Part shown: piece by piece, positions 36,881 to 47,296 of the stretch
How the letters are laid out: every line of letters begins with the position of its first letter
How positions within the stretch are numbered: the stretch's first letter is position 1
Assembly: GCF_040054535.1 (NCBI RefSeq)
Contig: NC_090796.1
Location: 14,907,501 to 14,971,500 of the forward strand
Origin: Antennarius striatus
Taxonomy: Eukaryota; Chordata; Actinopteri; Lophiiformes; Antennariidae
Direction of reading: 5' to 3'
Length of the DNA: 64,000 nucleotides
Made by a program: the position numbers and the translations under genes
Notes under the pieces: generated by a model
Database searches by the model: none
Seen by the model: the letters and a program-made list of their open reading frames with translations, nothing else
Told to the model about the DNA's origin: nothing

Positions 36881-38979
36881 TCAGTGCAGGAAGAAGTCCC
36901 TGATGCGCGTGGCCTCCATCCAGGGGATGTAAGCGGCGGTGCGAGTGAAAACGCTGGGCTTGTTCTCCACGGTGCAGCCGATGGGGCCGAAACTCACCAC
37001 GCCGTGCACCTCCCAGCGGTCGCGTCCCAGCTGGCACAGCAGGGGTCCGCCAGAGTCGCCCTGAAGCAGAAACACAATCACATTCTAAGAAATGGATTCT
37101 CGCTCCTGCTTTCGGTTTTGTGAGCATCGATTCTGAACCTGGCACGCGGCCGGCGGGTCCTCCTTGTCCCTGAAGCCGGCGCAGATCATGGAGTCCCGGA
37201 CTCGATCGCCCCAGAATTTCTTCTGCCGGCAGGTTTTGAAGTCGATGATGGGAAGGCGAGCCTGATTCAAAGCTTCTGCCAGAGACACATTCTCCTTCCC
37301 ACCTGAAAAATCATTTAAGTTGTTTGATTGAGCTTTGAATAACAGTTGATAGACATGGTAAAAACACATTATACCTGAAGAACCGTGTGAGTTTGTTAAG
37401 CTAATATGGAAACAAAGGTCAAATTTAACATAGAATGAGAAACTGAACTGAATTCAAATATTCAAATTACTATCTGGATTTATGTGGTTTTAATGTCTGT
37501 TTAACAAGATGCAATGATTTAAAAGATCTGATATCAAGACTTATAAATCTTGAATTTCTCCAATTTCTTTGGAACATTCTGAACTAATTCGTCAGAAAAT
37601 TTTAAAAGAATTTGTGAATAAAACTTATAAATTTTCACAGTTTGATGCTAAATCTTCTTGTCAAGTGTAATATTCAGGACAAAAGAAAAAAAAAAGTATA
37701 TTCAGTCACGGCTGCTGATATTCAGATTACTGAGGTCTTACTTTACTCTCCTAATGTTAGCATCTAGCTTCCAGCACCCCCCCTGCCTCACTCACCCCGG
37801 GTGTCCCCCCAGCCGGTGACCCAGCAGTGGTGTCCCGGGTTGAGGCTGGTCTGCTTGCGCGGCAGGCAGGCGTATCGGATGAAGTTGGAGGGGTTGATGT
37901 CGGTGGCCGCCTTCACCAGGGCGATGTCGTAGTCCAGCTCGCTGTGAGCCGGGTAGCGGAAGTTCTCGTGCCGGTAGATCCTCTTCACCGGGAAAATCCT
38001 CTCTGGCATCTCCGAGCGCTTCAGCTGGTGCTTCCCCAGGACGATCCTCCAGCTCCCAGCATCCTCTGCTTTACCCCTTGATGGACAGGAAGTTCACGTT
38101 AAGGCCTTTGCTTTGATGGGTGTGTGTCGGTTTTAGCGACTGTGTGTGTGTGTGTGCGTTCCTTACTTCTGGAAACAGTGAGCAGCCGTGAGGACCCAGT
38201 TCTTGTGGATCAGGGTTCCTCCACACACGTGAATGTAATGTTTGCTTCCTCTGGGCCGAACCTGAAGGAGAGTCAGACATCCTCTTTAATTATTCACTGT
38301 TATTTTTACGTTCATGAAAATAAAAGATGGAGAACATCGCGGATGTTTCAGACGCGAGTCGTTTCTGTCTGATCCAGTGTTCCAGCCTCATGTTGTCATG
38401 GATACTGAAGGATACAGTGAAGTTCTAGATCCCATACCCGTGCCACACCCGATGGTGTTAGCGCTACCTCTGATAGCTAAGCGTGAAAATCCCCATCTTT
38501 AAAAAGGTAACTAACGTCTTTGTGAGATCTTCAGTAGAAACCTGGAACACTGAAGTTGAAGATGCATTTGGTGACCTTTGACCCCACCTCATCATGTCAT
38601 AATGACTGACCTGCAGAGAGACCTGCCAGGGCCAGGAGTGAGGCCTGGCTTCGTTCCCCGACACAATCCTCTCAGCCATATTGGGTTTGAAGTGCGCCGT
38701 CCCACAATCCTTCGGCCAGTCTGTGGAGAACGACACTTTCAGGCCGTGTACGTGTGTGTGTGCATGTGTGTGTGTGTGTGTGTGTGTACGTGCGTGTGCA
38801 TGTGTGTGTGTGCGTGTGTGTGTCTGCGTGTGTCGACCCTCACCCAGATGCAGCAGCTTGTGTTGCGGCTGACGTCCCGGGTTGAGCGTGAACGCGGCTG
38901 CAGGCTGAGGTGCCTTGCTCAAGAGCAGCGGGAGCAGCAGAGACGTGAGGAGGAGCAGAGGAGGTGCAGGAACAGCCAT
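36881..38979 (-). CDS. Secreted chymotrypsin-like (S1) serine protease with long propeptide
   Basis: Six exons: 38844-38979, 38611-38720, 38167-38261, 37796-38076, 37139-37302, 36881-37060, giving 321 aa. Residues 1-29 are a leucine-rich signal peptide; the start at 38979 was chosen because it begins that segment. A propeptide of about 35 residues follows, containing a lone Cys (DCGTAH) likely bonded to the catalytic domain as in chymotrypsinogen. Activation would cut at ER/IVSG (Ile at about 64). The triad is intact: LTAAHC (His ~110), DYDIAL (Asp ~164), GDSGGP (Ser ~265). The S1 pocket is odd: the 189/190 positions read Ala-Ala (PAACQGDSGG) and position 226 is Ser (KPSVF), so trypsin-like cleavage after Lys/Arg is not expected. 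I do not recognise the exact orthologue; it resembles pancreatic elastase/chymotrypsin-type proteases. Minus-strand poly(A) signals lie at 36696-36701 and 36585-36590. Confidence 0.85.
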
Positions 38980-39045
38980 CGTCTGTCGCGGAATCGCCGG
39001 CCGCTCGCGGCCCGGGGTATTTATACCGAGCAGCTGTGCGTGCAC

Positions 39046-39879
39046 GGGGGTCAGAACAGAGGCGCTGGATTGTTCTCCCGCTCAGGTCCCATCAGCAGTT
39101 TCACATACAGTACATGGAGCCAGACAAAAGCAGCAGAGCGCCGCACACAAACCAACAACATCACGCCACACGGTGACACAGTGACCCGGGCGTCACCTTG
39201 GTCTCTGATTGGACGGATCCGCCGCGAAAACAGGAACCTGAGTGGAAATGTTCATCAGGATGATTTCAGTTTAACGCCACACATGACATGAGGAAGATAC
39301 TGCTAATATTCATGCTAAGCTAACACGGTTTAAGCTACAAGTTTTTAATGAATTATGGATTTTAAAGTTTTAAAGGAGTTTTAAAGTTTTTTAAAAGTTT
39401 TAAAGAAGATGGATTTTTAAAGTTTTAAAGTTTGTTTATTTCACGGTCCCCAGAGGTTGAATTCATCTTGAGTCACCGCGATGTGAAGAAATTAGCATAG
39501 CAACATGCTAATTAGCTTCCTGCTTTTCGTACATTACCTTGATCAGGAATAATAAAAATTCATAAAAAATGAGTTCCTGATTGAAAGTGAAGAAGAAACA
39601 CCCCCCCCCCCAAAGAGCAGAAACAAACAGTGTTTGTGTTACTATGACAACAATGCCGGCAGTGGAAAACGCTGGTGAGCTTTTGATGAAAGGAGGGAAT
39701 GTGCTCGCTCATCTGAACGGCAGCGCCTCAATGGTGAACCCTCACCTGAGGTGGGGGGGAGGGGGGGGGGTCACCAGGTTTACACTCCAGAAAACAAGTT
39801 GTTTGTTCGTAAACAACAACAACAGGGAGTAAACATCTCTCCTGGGGGGCTGTCAGTAAATCCACCAGTTTGTCCAGGA
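39046..39879. other. Spacer between protease and gprin2-like gene
   Basis: Contains the protease promoter. An AT-rich tandem of TTTTAAAG-like units runs from about 39356 to 39433. A minus-strand AATAAA (39435-39440) may end the gprin2-like transcript. C- and G-homopolymer runs occur at 39600-39610 and near 39756-39769. Confidence 0.4.
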
Positions 39880-41793
39880 TCAGTCGTCTGCCGTCCTGGA
39901 GGAGCCCCCGCACCACCGGGGCCTCCTCAGGGCCCGCATCACGCTCCTCTTGCGGTTTGTCCCACCCCCCCGTGAGGGTGACTTAGGATCGCCTTCATCT
40001 CTGATCTCCTCCTCCTCTACCTCTGCATTACTTCTTCTGCCATCAGATTCTTCTCTCTCCTCCTTCCTGCCCCCTCCCACCCCATCCTCCGGCGCCCCAT
40101 CAGGCGTGTCCCCCTTCCCACCTTCCACCATACAAGTCGGCATAGGAATCATCACGGGTGGGTGGAGTTCCGGCGCCATGGCCTTCACCACGTTTGATAT
40201 GAGAGGAGGTTTTGGAGCTTTCTTCTTCTTGGAGGAAGGTCTTTTGGGTGGGGGGCTGTTGTGGACCTCCAGGTATTTCCGTATGGCCGCGGTCAGAACC
40301 TCCTGATCCGGGGACGCTCCGTGAACGTCCCACGTCATCCCGTTCTCGTCCCACTGCACCTGCTTCATGCTGCCTCTCCTCCCCATCCCGTCGCTCTCCT
40401 CCCCCTGGATCTTCAGACACGACCTCCTCCTCTCCAGACCGTGAGGAGAGGAGGAGAGATGAAGCGAGGAGCTCCATGTCGGGTCACCTCCTGGTTTCTC
40501 CTCCTCTCCGCTACTCACAGGAAACATGCTGGAGGATGGCGACACCAGATTGGAATGCGACCCCACCGAGGACTTCAGGTTGAGTCTGGATCCAGGTGGA
40601 GACCCCAGGATGGAGTGGGAGCCCATGTTGGAGGTCGACAGGTTCCTCATGAGGCCCCACGAAGAGCCGGGTGGGGAGACGGTCTGAACCGCTGCGTCCG
40701 CCAGTTCGAGCTGCGAGGTCATTGTACCCTCATCCTTAAACGACCCCCCCTTTGGGATTTTTGTGAGATCTTCTCTGGTCTTCAGGCTGCATCTGCAGGT
40801 CTCCCCCAACTGAGAGTCGCTCCTGGATGAAACCAGGGGCGACCCCCACCCTCGGACCGCCGGACAAACGTCCCCCAGAACAACCGGAGGTCCAGCGTCT
40901 TCGGTCTTTGTCGGGGAATTCAGCATCAGGTAGCCTAACCTCCCCCCTCCCCCATCCTCTGATGAAGGACTCTGAAGCCCTTCTATGACATCATCACCAC
41001 GACCTGGAGCCCCGCCTCGTCCCGCTAAGCTAACGGGCGTTAGTTGATGAGAGGGAAACGTGAAGAAGAGCAAGTTGTCCTCGAGGAAGACTTCTTCTTC
41101 TGTGGTGGGAGAGAGCGATGGCATGGGGGAGGAGGTTTGAGACTTGGGGGGCGACAGCGGGGGAGGTGTTGCGGGTGAGGGCAGGTCTTTCCGGGGATGC
41201 ATGTTCAAATTTGTGAATGAAGAAGGAGTTAGAAGATCTCCCGGTGGTGACGTTGGGGAGATGAAGGGGGAGGTGCTGGTCAGGGGGGAGGCAGGTTTGG
41301 AAGTTGGGGAGTCCGGGGTGAGACTGGGGGGGCGTGAGGTCCGGTCTCTCCATACGATGGTCTCTGGAGTGCTGCTGCGGCTCTGCGTGCCGCCGCTACC
41401 TTGGCTCCAGCGCTGCCTGTTAGCAAACCAGCGCTCACCGTGTGCGGGGGGGCTGTGGACCTCCACGTTTTGCACCTGGGGGGGCCACTTGACGGCGCCG
41501 ATGTGCTGCCACAGGTGGGGGTGCAACCTCTTGTGTGTCGCCGAGTGGGGCTCTGAGCGGGCGTTGGTGCTGTAGCTGCGCCTCAGGTCCATCCTCGTCC
41601 AGGACGGGTCTCGCTCGTGAGGTGGCCCCGTTGCCATGACGACATCCATGGAGCTCTTAGAGATAGAGAAAATGGGCGCGCGGTCGGCGTCATCCTCCAA
41701 TCCCACGGCTTCACTGGAGATGGACGCCAGCTGACCGCTGGAGGAAAAGACCGGCTGGTAGGACTCGGACGCGGGGCGACCACGCCTCGCCAT
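39880..41793 (-). CDS. gprin2: GPRIN-family protein (G protein-regulated inducer of neurite outgrowth 2-like)
   Basis: Member of the GPRIN family, which bind activated Gi/o/z alpha subunits and promote neurite outgrowth at the plasma membrane. A single coding exon of 637 aa. Most is low-complexity Ser/Pro-rich sequence. The family signature is the C-terminal block at about residues 479-508, with VQWDENGMTWDVHGAS then VLTAAIRKYLEV, followed by a Lys-rich stretch. A lone Cys near the end (RRPRWCGGSS) could be palmitoylated. The ATG at 41793 lies 14 nt inside an exon whose acceptor (tgtgcag) precedes 41807, and a donor at 42380 marks a non-coding first exon. GPRIN2 is chosen over GPRIN1/3 on synteny with TIMM23 and SYT15 (human 10q11); sequence alone supports only GPRIN family. 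Confidence 0.8.
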   Translation of the reverse strand: MARRGRPASESYQPVFSSSGQLASISSEAVGLEDDADRAPIFSISKSSMDVVMATGPPHERDPSWTRMDLRRSYSTNARSEPHSATHKRLHPHLWQHIGAVKWPPQVQNVEVHSPPAHGERWFANRQRWSQGSGGTQSRSSTPETIVWRDRTSRPPSLTPDSPTSKPASPLTSTSPFISPTSPPGDLLTPSSFTNLNMHPRKDLPSPATPPPLSPPKSQTSSPMPSLSPTTEEEVFLEDNLLFFTFPSHQLTPVSLAGRGGAPGRGDDVIEGLQSPSSEDGGGGRLGYLMLNSPTKTEDAGPPVVLGDVCPAVRGWGSPLVSSRSDSQLGETCRCSLKTREDLTKIPKGGSFKDEGTMTSQLELADAAVQTVSPPGSSWGLMRNLSTSNMGSHSILGSPPGSRLNLKSSVGSHSNLVSPSSSMFPVSSGEEEKPGGDPTWSSSLHLSSSPHGLERRRSCLKIQGEESDGMGRRGSMKQVQWDENGMTWDVHGASPDQEVLTAAIRKYLEVHNSPPPKRPSSKKKKAPKPPLISNVVKAMAPELHPPVMIPMPTCMVEGGKGDTPDGAPEDGVGGGRKEEREESDGRRSNAEVEEEEIRDEGDPKSPSRGGGTNRKRSVMRALRRPRWCGGSSRTADD

Positions 41794-41807
41794 GGCAACG
41801 GCACCGC

Positions 41808-42953
41808 CTGCACAGGAAACACACGCTAAAATGTCGAACCTCCCATACGTGACCTTTGACCTCAGCAGAAACACCATCTGAACACAGTATGGCGATATAC
41901 GTATTTAAATTTCCATTGTGATTTAGCGCCGTCTGGTGGTGCAATTGCAGACTGCACCGGACTGAATTTGAAACACACACACAAAGAGCTCCCAGATTAT
42001 CCTAATGGGATTACACAATCCAGATTATTTCATTATTACAACACAATACAGATAGATCAGAGAGCATCTGGCCCCCGCCTGGCTTTCAGCTGACAGACGA
42101 TAAATGAAATACCAAACAAACAAGCATAAAAAATGGGCATAAACTAGATTTTTTTTGTATTTTCCATTCCAGGGCAGATTATGCTTAACTTTATTCTTCT
42201 GTATTCCTGCTTCAGACCATCACAAATACATAATCAATATTGTTAAAACAAACAATCTGCATCTCAAACCAACCCTTCTGTATTTCTACCTGCACACATC
42301 CTGAGTCCTTTATGATTTCGTGAAGAAAATCCACGCAAATCAACACAAATATAGAGAAAAATCAAAGAAAACCATCTTACCTTTAAACGTCTCTCCGTGT
42401 GTGACCTCTGCTCGCCACAGAAGGCTAAATGTCGCCCCTCCCTCCTCGTTGTCCTCGCTCCCTTCCTAACAAAACCACCGTTTTTGTTCCCAGGTTAAAC
42501 TCCTCCTCCTGGTCACCTCCTCTGTCTGCTAGATGATCTCCATGTCAACCTGGTATCAAGAGGGGACGTGAGGGTTTTTCTTGACTGAATATTGTGCCTT
42601 CTTGTAGAAGAGACAACCATTACTCTGCCTTTAGCTCCTGGGATTAGCTGTCATCTCATTAGCCGCCGCCCAATCTGTGGACAGTGTGTGTGCACAGGTT
42701 AAACAGGAGGAGTCCAGGTCAGATCAGCTGTCTGGGCGGTCATATATGTGCATATTCACATGTGTAATGATGGTTGTGGGGGGGGTGGAGTGGGGGTATT
42801 TAAAGCAGAGGGTAAGTATAAAATAATACTCCACAATGTTGAGCAACCCAGTGCTCCCCCAGCACAGCTTGACTGGACCCCTCCAGACACCACAGATGGA
42901 CGGACGTCCTGCAGAGTTAAAGCCTAATAAATGTGAGGCTGCACACACACATG

Positions 42954-43016
<63 letters not shown>

Positions 43017-43341
43017 TTATCAGCCTCCTAAGGAGAGGGGTCGATGCCCTCCGGTCTGCAACAGGCCTTTGACCTGGACAACCTTTGGCCGTTCCAGCCT
43101 GTCATGGACTCCCCAGCATCATCAGAACACTTCTTCTTCTATGGTTTGGTTGGTAAATGATGTCGTGCACCTGAAACAGCGGTTTGGTCCTTTAAAGAGG
43201 TTTAAAGCGGAGCCCCCGGAAGCAACACGGGACGGTGGGAAACGGCCATCTGTGTCGTTCTCTCTCCGATCGGTGGAAGTCAGCGTCAGTCAGCGGCTGG
43301 AAAGCAAAGGAGGTTCGCCTTCTGGGGGTGTTTGCTGCAAA
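41808..43341. other. gprin2/syt15 divergent intergenic region
   Basis: Holds the gprin2 5' intron and non-coding first exon (donor near 42380) and, on the other strand, the syt15 5' leader. The two genes are divergently arranged. A (CA)n tract occupies 42941-43014. Nothing else is recognised. Confidence 0.45.
42941..43014. repeat. (CA)n microsatellite
   Basis: About 74 bp of CA repeat upstream of syt15. Confidence 0.95.
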
Positions 43342-45421
43342 ATGACAGGTAAGCTGTGAACTGCGTGAGTGTTTTAAGCCTGAGGTGTGTGTTCATGTGT
43401 GTGTTTGTTGTGTGTTCTGGTGCTCAGACCGGGTGTTGCTGCTGGCTGCTGGTCTCTCTGCTGGTTTCCTGTTGCTGCTGCTGCTGGGTTTGATGGTCTG
43501 TCATCTGTGGAGGAAGAGGAAGGGTCCGGGTCGTTACGAAGAGCTGCTGTCTGTGGTGCCTTCAGGGCCAGCCTGGTCCGCTCCGGTCATCCCGGTGTCT
43601 CAGGGCTCCTGGGCCACGTTAGTACCACCCTAACCCTAATCCTAACCCTAATCCTAACCCTGGGTTAAAGAAGAAGACACTAAAAATGTTACGTTTCTCT
43701 CCGTCTGAAAGCTTGAAGGAGATCCCGTTCGCTTTGCCACCTCGCTTCACGACAAGTCAGGGTGACACGAGGAAAGAGGAGGAGGAAGAAGAGCAGGAGA
43801 TGAAGATGGAACCCCAGGGGGACATATTAGCCCACCGAGGGTCTCTCTCAGTAAGCAGTACGTCATCTCTGACTTATCTGTGAGCTTCTCATCCAAGATT
43901 CCTTCATTTTCCTATCTTGCACATGGATCACCATCTGGTGAACACGTTTGACCTCTTGGCTCGACGTGATCCGTGTTCAAAGGGCGTCTCCTCTCACGGG
44001 GTTCATTTTTGTACAATGAGAAAGCAGAATGTAAATAGTAATTCACCCAGCGTCGATGCAAAAACAGAAAATGTGAAGATGAGTGGAAACAAATGTGGAA
44101 AAGATTTTACGAAATATCTCAGGAAATAAATTTTTCTATGGAATTTATATGGAAGATTACAATCTTTAGGGCGTGTTCTAACCTACTGATCAACATGTTT
44201 CCACCAGGATGGTACCCGGTGGGGACGCTGCTGGCCGGTCTCTACTCCGGCCCCCCCCTGAACGAGGTGGTCGCACCTCCCCCAGGCATGGCCACCCGTC
44301 TCTGCTTCTCAGTGGAGTATCGCCACAGCAGCGAGCAGCTCCTGGTTTCCTTGCTCCGCCTCGGCAACCTCCCTCCCCGTTTCCACGGCAACGTGACTCT
44401 GGTGGAACTCCGACTTCTCCCCGACGACCGACGACCCCGCCAGGCCAAGGCCCGGGGCACGGGGCCCGACCCGGAGTTCAACGACTGCTTCATTTTCCAG
44501 GCGAGGGGGGGGGGGGGAATTTAAAGTTGCAAGTTAAAAAAAAAATCTGCTTTAAAAATGAAAGAGGAAGTTTAATCGATGGAAGTATTTCCCCTCAGGT
44601 GTCAGGTGTGTGCGTGTCCCAGAGCACCCTGAGCGTTTGCGTGTTGAGCGTGAAGCAGGACAGTAAACGCCACGCCGTGGGCAGGGTGCTGTTCCCCTTG
44701 GAGGGGGAGCTGGGCCAGGCGGGCAGGGTCCTCTGGAGGGACCTGGAGACGGAGGACGACACCCAGGTACGCAAATCGACACACAGGTAGTGATCAAGAA
44801 TGCTTGTAATCATTGTTTCTCCTCAAACCTGTCAGTGTTCAGATTTGGGAGACGTGCAGATTTCCCTTTGCTACAGTCCAGTTCTGCAGCGCCTATCGGT
44901 GGTGGTCCTGAGGGCCCGCGGCTTACAGCTGCCCTCAGACGCAGGTATACCAGAGCAGCACCTGAGTAACCCCCCCCCCCCCAGGTACTGCTCACACAGC
45001 ATCCGTGTGTTTCCTAGGTGTGTGCGTCCAGGTGAGCTTACAGATACACACTCAGGCGGTGAAGATCAGGAGCAGCTGTGCTGTGAAAGCTGAAGTCGAG
45101 CCCTATTTCAGCTACAGGACGACGTTTAAACTTCGCTCGCAGCATCTGGATGAGGCCTGCCTGAGATTTGAGCTGCAGCAGCCGAGCGGCGCCCGCGGAG
45201 GTGAAAGCGTCAGCGCCGTGTCCATCATAAATCATATTACTGTGAATGATGGATGGATTAAACTCACCGTCTTTCTCCCAGAGCCTCCGGTCCTACTGGG
45301 AGTGCTGGTGCTGGGGCCTTTTATGTACGCCAGGGGCCTGCAGCTCCAGCATTGGATGGATATGGTCAACACACCCCAGGAGCCGGTCAAACTGTGGCAT
45401 GGACTGAGCAGGGCCACCTGA
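43342..45421 (+). CDS. syt15: Synaptotagmin-15
   Basis: Membrane-anchored double-C2 protein of the synaptotagmin family; a Ca-independent member. Exons: 43342-43348, 43428-43617, 43712-43857, 44208-44500, 44599-44766, 44836-44944, 45018-45200, 45282-45421, giving 411 aa (human 421). The start MTDR leads into a single membrane segment (VLLLAAGLSAGFLLLLLLGL) and the basic HLWRKRK. C2A begins about residue 140 (LCFSVEYRHSSEQLLVSLL) and includes LLPDDRR and FNDCFIFQ. C2B follows from DVQISLCYSPVLQRL. Loop-1 aspartates that bind calcium in Syt1 are absent in C2A. The C-terminus WHGL matches the family. Intron 4 (44501-44598) begins GC, not GT. Poly(A) signals AATAAA lie at 45447, 45465 and 45472, 250-280 bp before nat9. 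Confidence 0.92.
43628..43661. repeat. Telomere-like CCCTAA repeat in syt15 intron 2
   Basis: Five to six copies of CCCTAA/TCCTAA units inside an intron of only 94 bp (43618-43711). Confidence 0.85.
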
Positions 45422-45727
45422 AGCTCACACAGAGAGAACGTATATTAATAAAAAAAATCTGAATAATAAAGAATAAAACATTTATTTGACAGTATTTTAA
45501 AGTGAGGGGTTGACGTCTGTATGAACTGATCTTGGACCGGTTCACAAAAGGTTTCAGCATTTGAAGTTGCATTACCGACGCTGTCCAGCAGGGGGAAGCC
45601 GGCGCTGTTCTGCCGGTGAGAACTGCCGCAGTTTACACCGAGGAAGTTCCGAGGGGGTGACGTCACGTCCGAGGAGCCGTGTGGAGGTCTCTGCCGCTGA
45701 TTTCGGTGTTTTCACTGTTTTGTTATC

Positions 45728-47296
45728 ATGAAGTCAAACGCGAACACGTTGCTGGAGGGAACCGGAGTGGTGCTGGTTCCGTACACCGAAGAGCACGTGC
45801 CCAGGTGAGTATTTCCGGTTCCGGTTTGAACAGCTGCTTTAAATGAGGAGAACCTCCTGGAGGGTTCTGCTGGGTTTCTCTCTCTCTCTGTCTTTGCTTT
45901 GAAATGTCTGCTGATGTGATTAATAACTATACAAATAAAAGTTGATTGATTAATTGATGGATTGATCAGTGAATGGACTGAAACAAGCGAACTGAAAATC
46001 ATTGAAAGCTAATAATTCCAAAAATCAACAACATCAGAGGGCTAATGTTGACATTGTGACCTCTGACATAATAATAGTGTCTAATATTCTCTCAAGCATT
46101 CTAATATATTCTCTAAAATTCTAGTATAACATTCTATAATTATTCCTAACATTCTTTTATTCTCTGACATTCTAATATTCTTTCTGACATTCTGTTATTC
46201 TCTCTAACATTCAGAGCACTCGTGACCCCTCCTGTCTGGTCCTCAGGTATCACGAGTGGATGAAGTCTCCTGAGCTGCAGCAGCTGACGGCCTCGGAGCC
46301 GCTGACCCTGGAGCAGGAGTACGACATGCAGAGGAGCTGGAGGGAGGACGACGACAGTGAGGAGTCATCAGTTAATGTTCAGCCCTTAGAAACGCTCTGA
46401 GCAATGATATGATGTGACAATTGGTCACACCTTCCTGAGGGCACGCCATAATCATCATTTTCCCAACTCTACATTCCCAGAGTGCACCTTCGTCATCTTA
46501 GACAAGCAGCGCTGGGATGACTCCAGTCTAAACGAGGAGCAATGCATGGTGGGAGACGTCAACATCTTCCTGACGGATCCAGCCGACCCGTCCGTGGCTG
46601 AGCTGGAGATCATGGTCGCAGGTGACATGTTTGTGAATTCTCTGTCACCACGGCGATCATTGCTCACCACATTCATGATGCACCTCGTTTTTTTCACAGA
46701 GCCCGGTTACAGAGGCAAAGGCGTCGGGAAGGAAGTGACGCGCATGATGATGTCCTACGGTGAGATGTTACAAACAGGAAGTAAACTAGTCAGGGTCTCA
46801 TATCTGAGACATATTTATGTGCGTGTGGAACATACAGTATTTTCCGCACTATGAGGTGCACCTAAAAAGCTGTAATTTCCTCATGAACCTACAGTGCGCC
46901 TTACAGTCCAGTGCACCTTATAGTGTGGAAAATACATGACTTCCGTAGGATTCGTAAAGTACAGATATTCTTCCACCAGGTGTCTCCAGACTCGGGATCA
47001 AAAAGTTTCAAGCTAAAATCGGGCTGGACAACCACGTGAGCATCGCCATGTTCAAGAAGCTCCACTTCCAGGAGGTAATGATTTCCCATGATGCCAGAGT
47101 GAAACGCCCGACCTCCCCCCACAATTGTTTATTGAGCATGTGTCTCTCGCAGGTGTCTGTGTGTCAGGTGTTCAGAGAGGTGACCTTGGAGATGGCGGTG
47201 GATGAATCCGTCCGGACGAGGCTTCTGGACGCCGCCGCTGACATGACGGAGATAGACTACAGACAGGCCCGCTGCGGCCGCCAGGGGTCAGCGTGA
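45728..47296 (+). CDS. nat9: N-acetyltransferase 9
   Basis: GNAT-family acetyltransferase; mammalian and fly NAT9 associate with microtubules and stabilise them. Exons: 45728-45804, 46247-46356, 46481-46621, 46700-46759, 46980-47074, 47153-47296, giving 208 aa (human 207). The N-terminus has VVLVPYTEEHVPRYHEWMKS and LTASEPLTLEQEYDMQ, near-identical to the mammalian protein. CMVGDVNIFLTD is conserved. The acetyl-CoA-binding motif A is GYRGKGVGKE. The AKIGLDN..SIAMFKKLHFQE block closes the GNAT fold. All exon phases agree. Intron 4 carries a MITE-like insertion. The gene starts about 300 bp after the syt15 stop in the same orientation. Confidence 0.95.
46835..46938. mobile_element. Short inverted-repeat DNA element (MITE-like) in nat9 intron 4
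   Basis: The left end reads GTATTTTCCGCACTATGAGG and the right end, reversed, GTATTTTCCACACTATAAGG: inverted termini of about 25 bp around a 104-bp element with no coding capacity. A TA lies just before the left end. This style of end is typical of Tc1/mariner-derived MITEs; the exact family is not assigned. Confidence 0.65.

Noticed and set aside
41794-41877. Upstream in-frame ATG for the gprin2-like gene
   Set aside because: A clear acceptor (tgtgcag) precedes 41807, so this stretch is intron; the ATG at 41793 is used.
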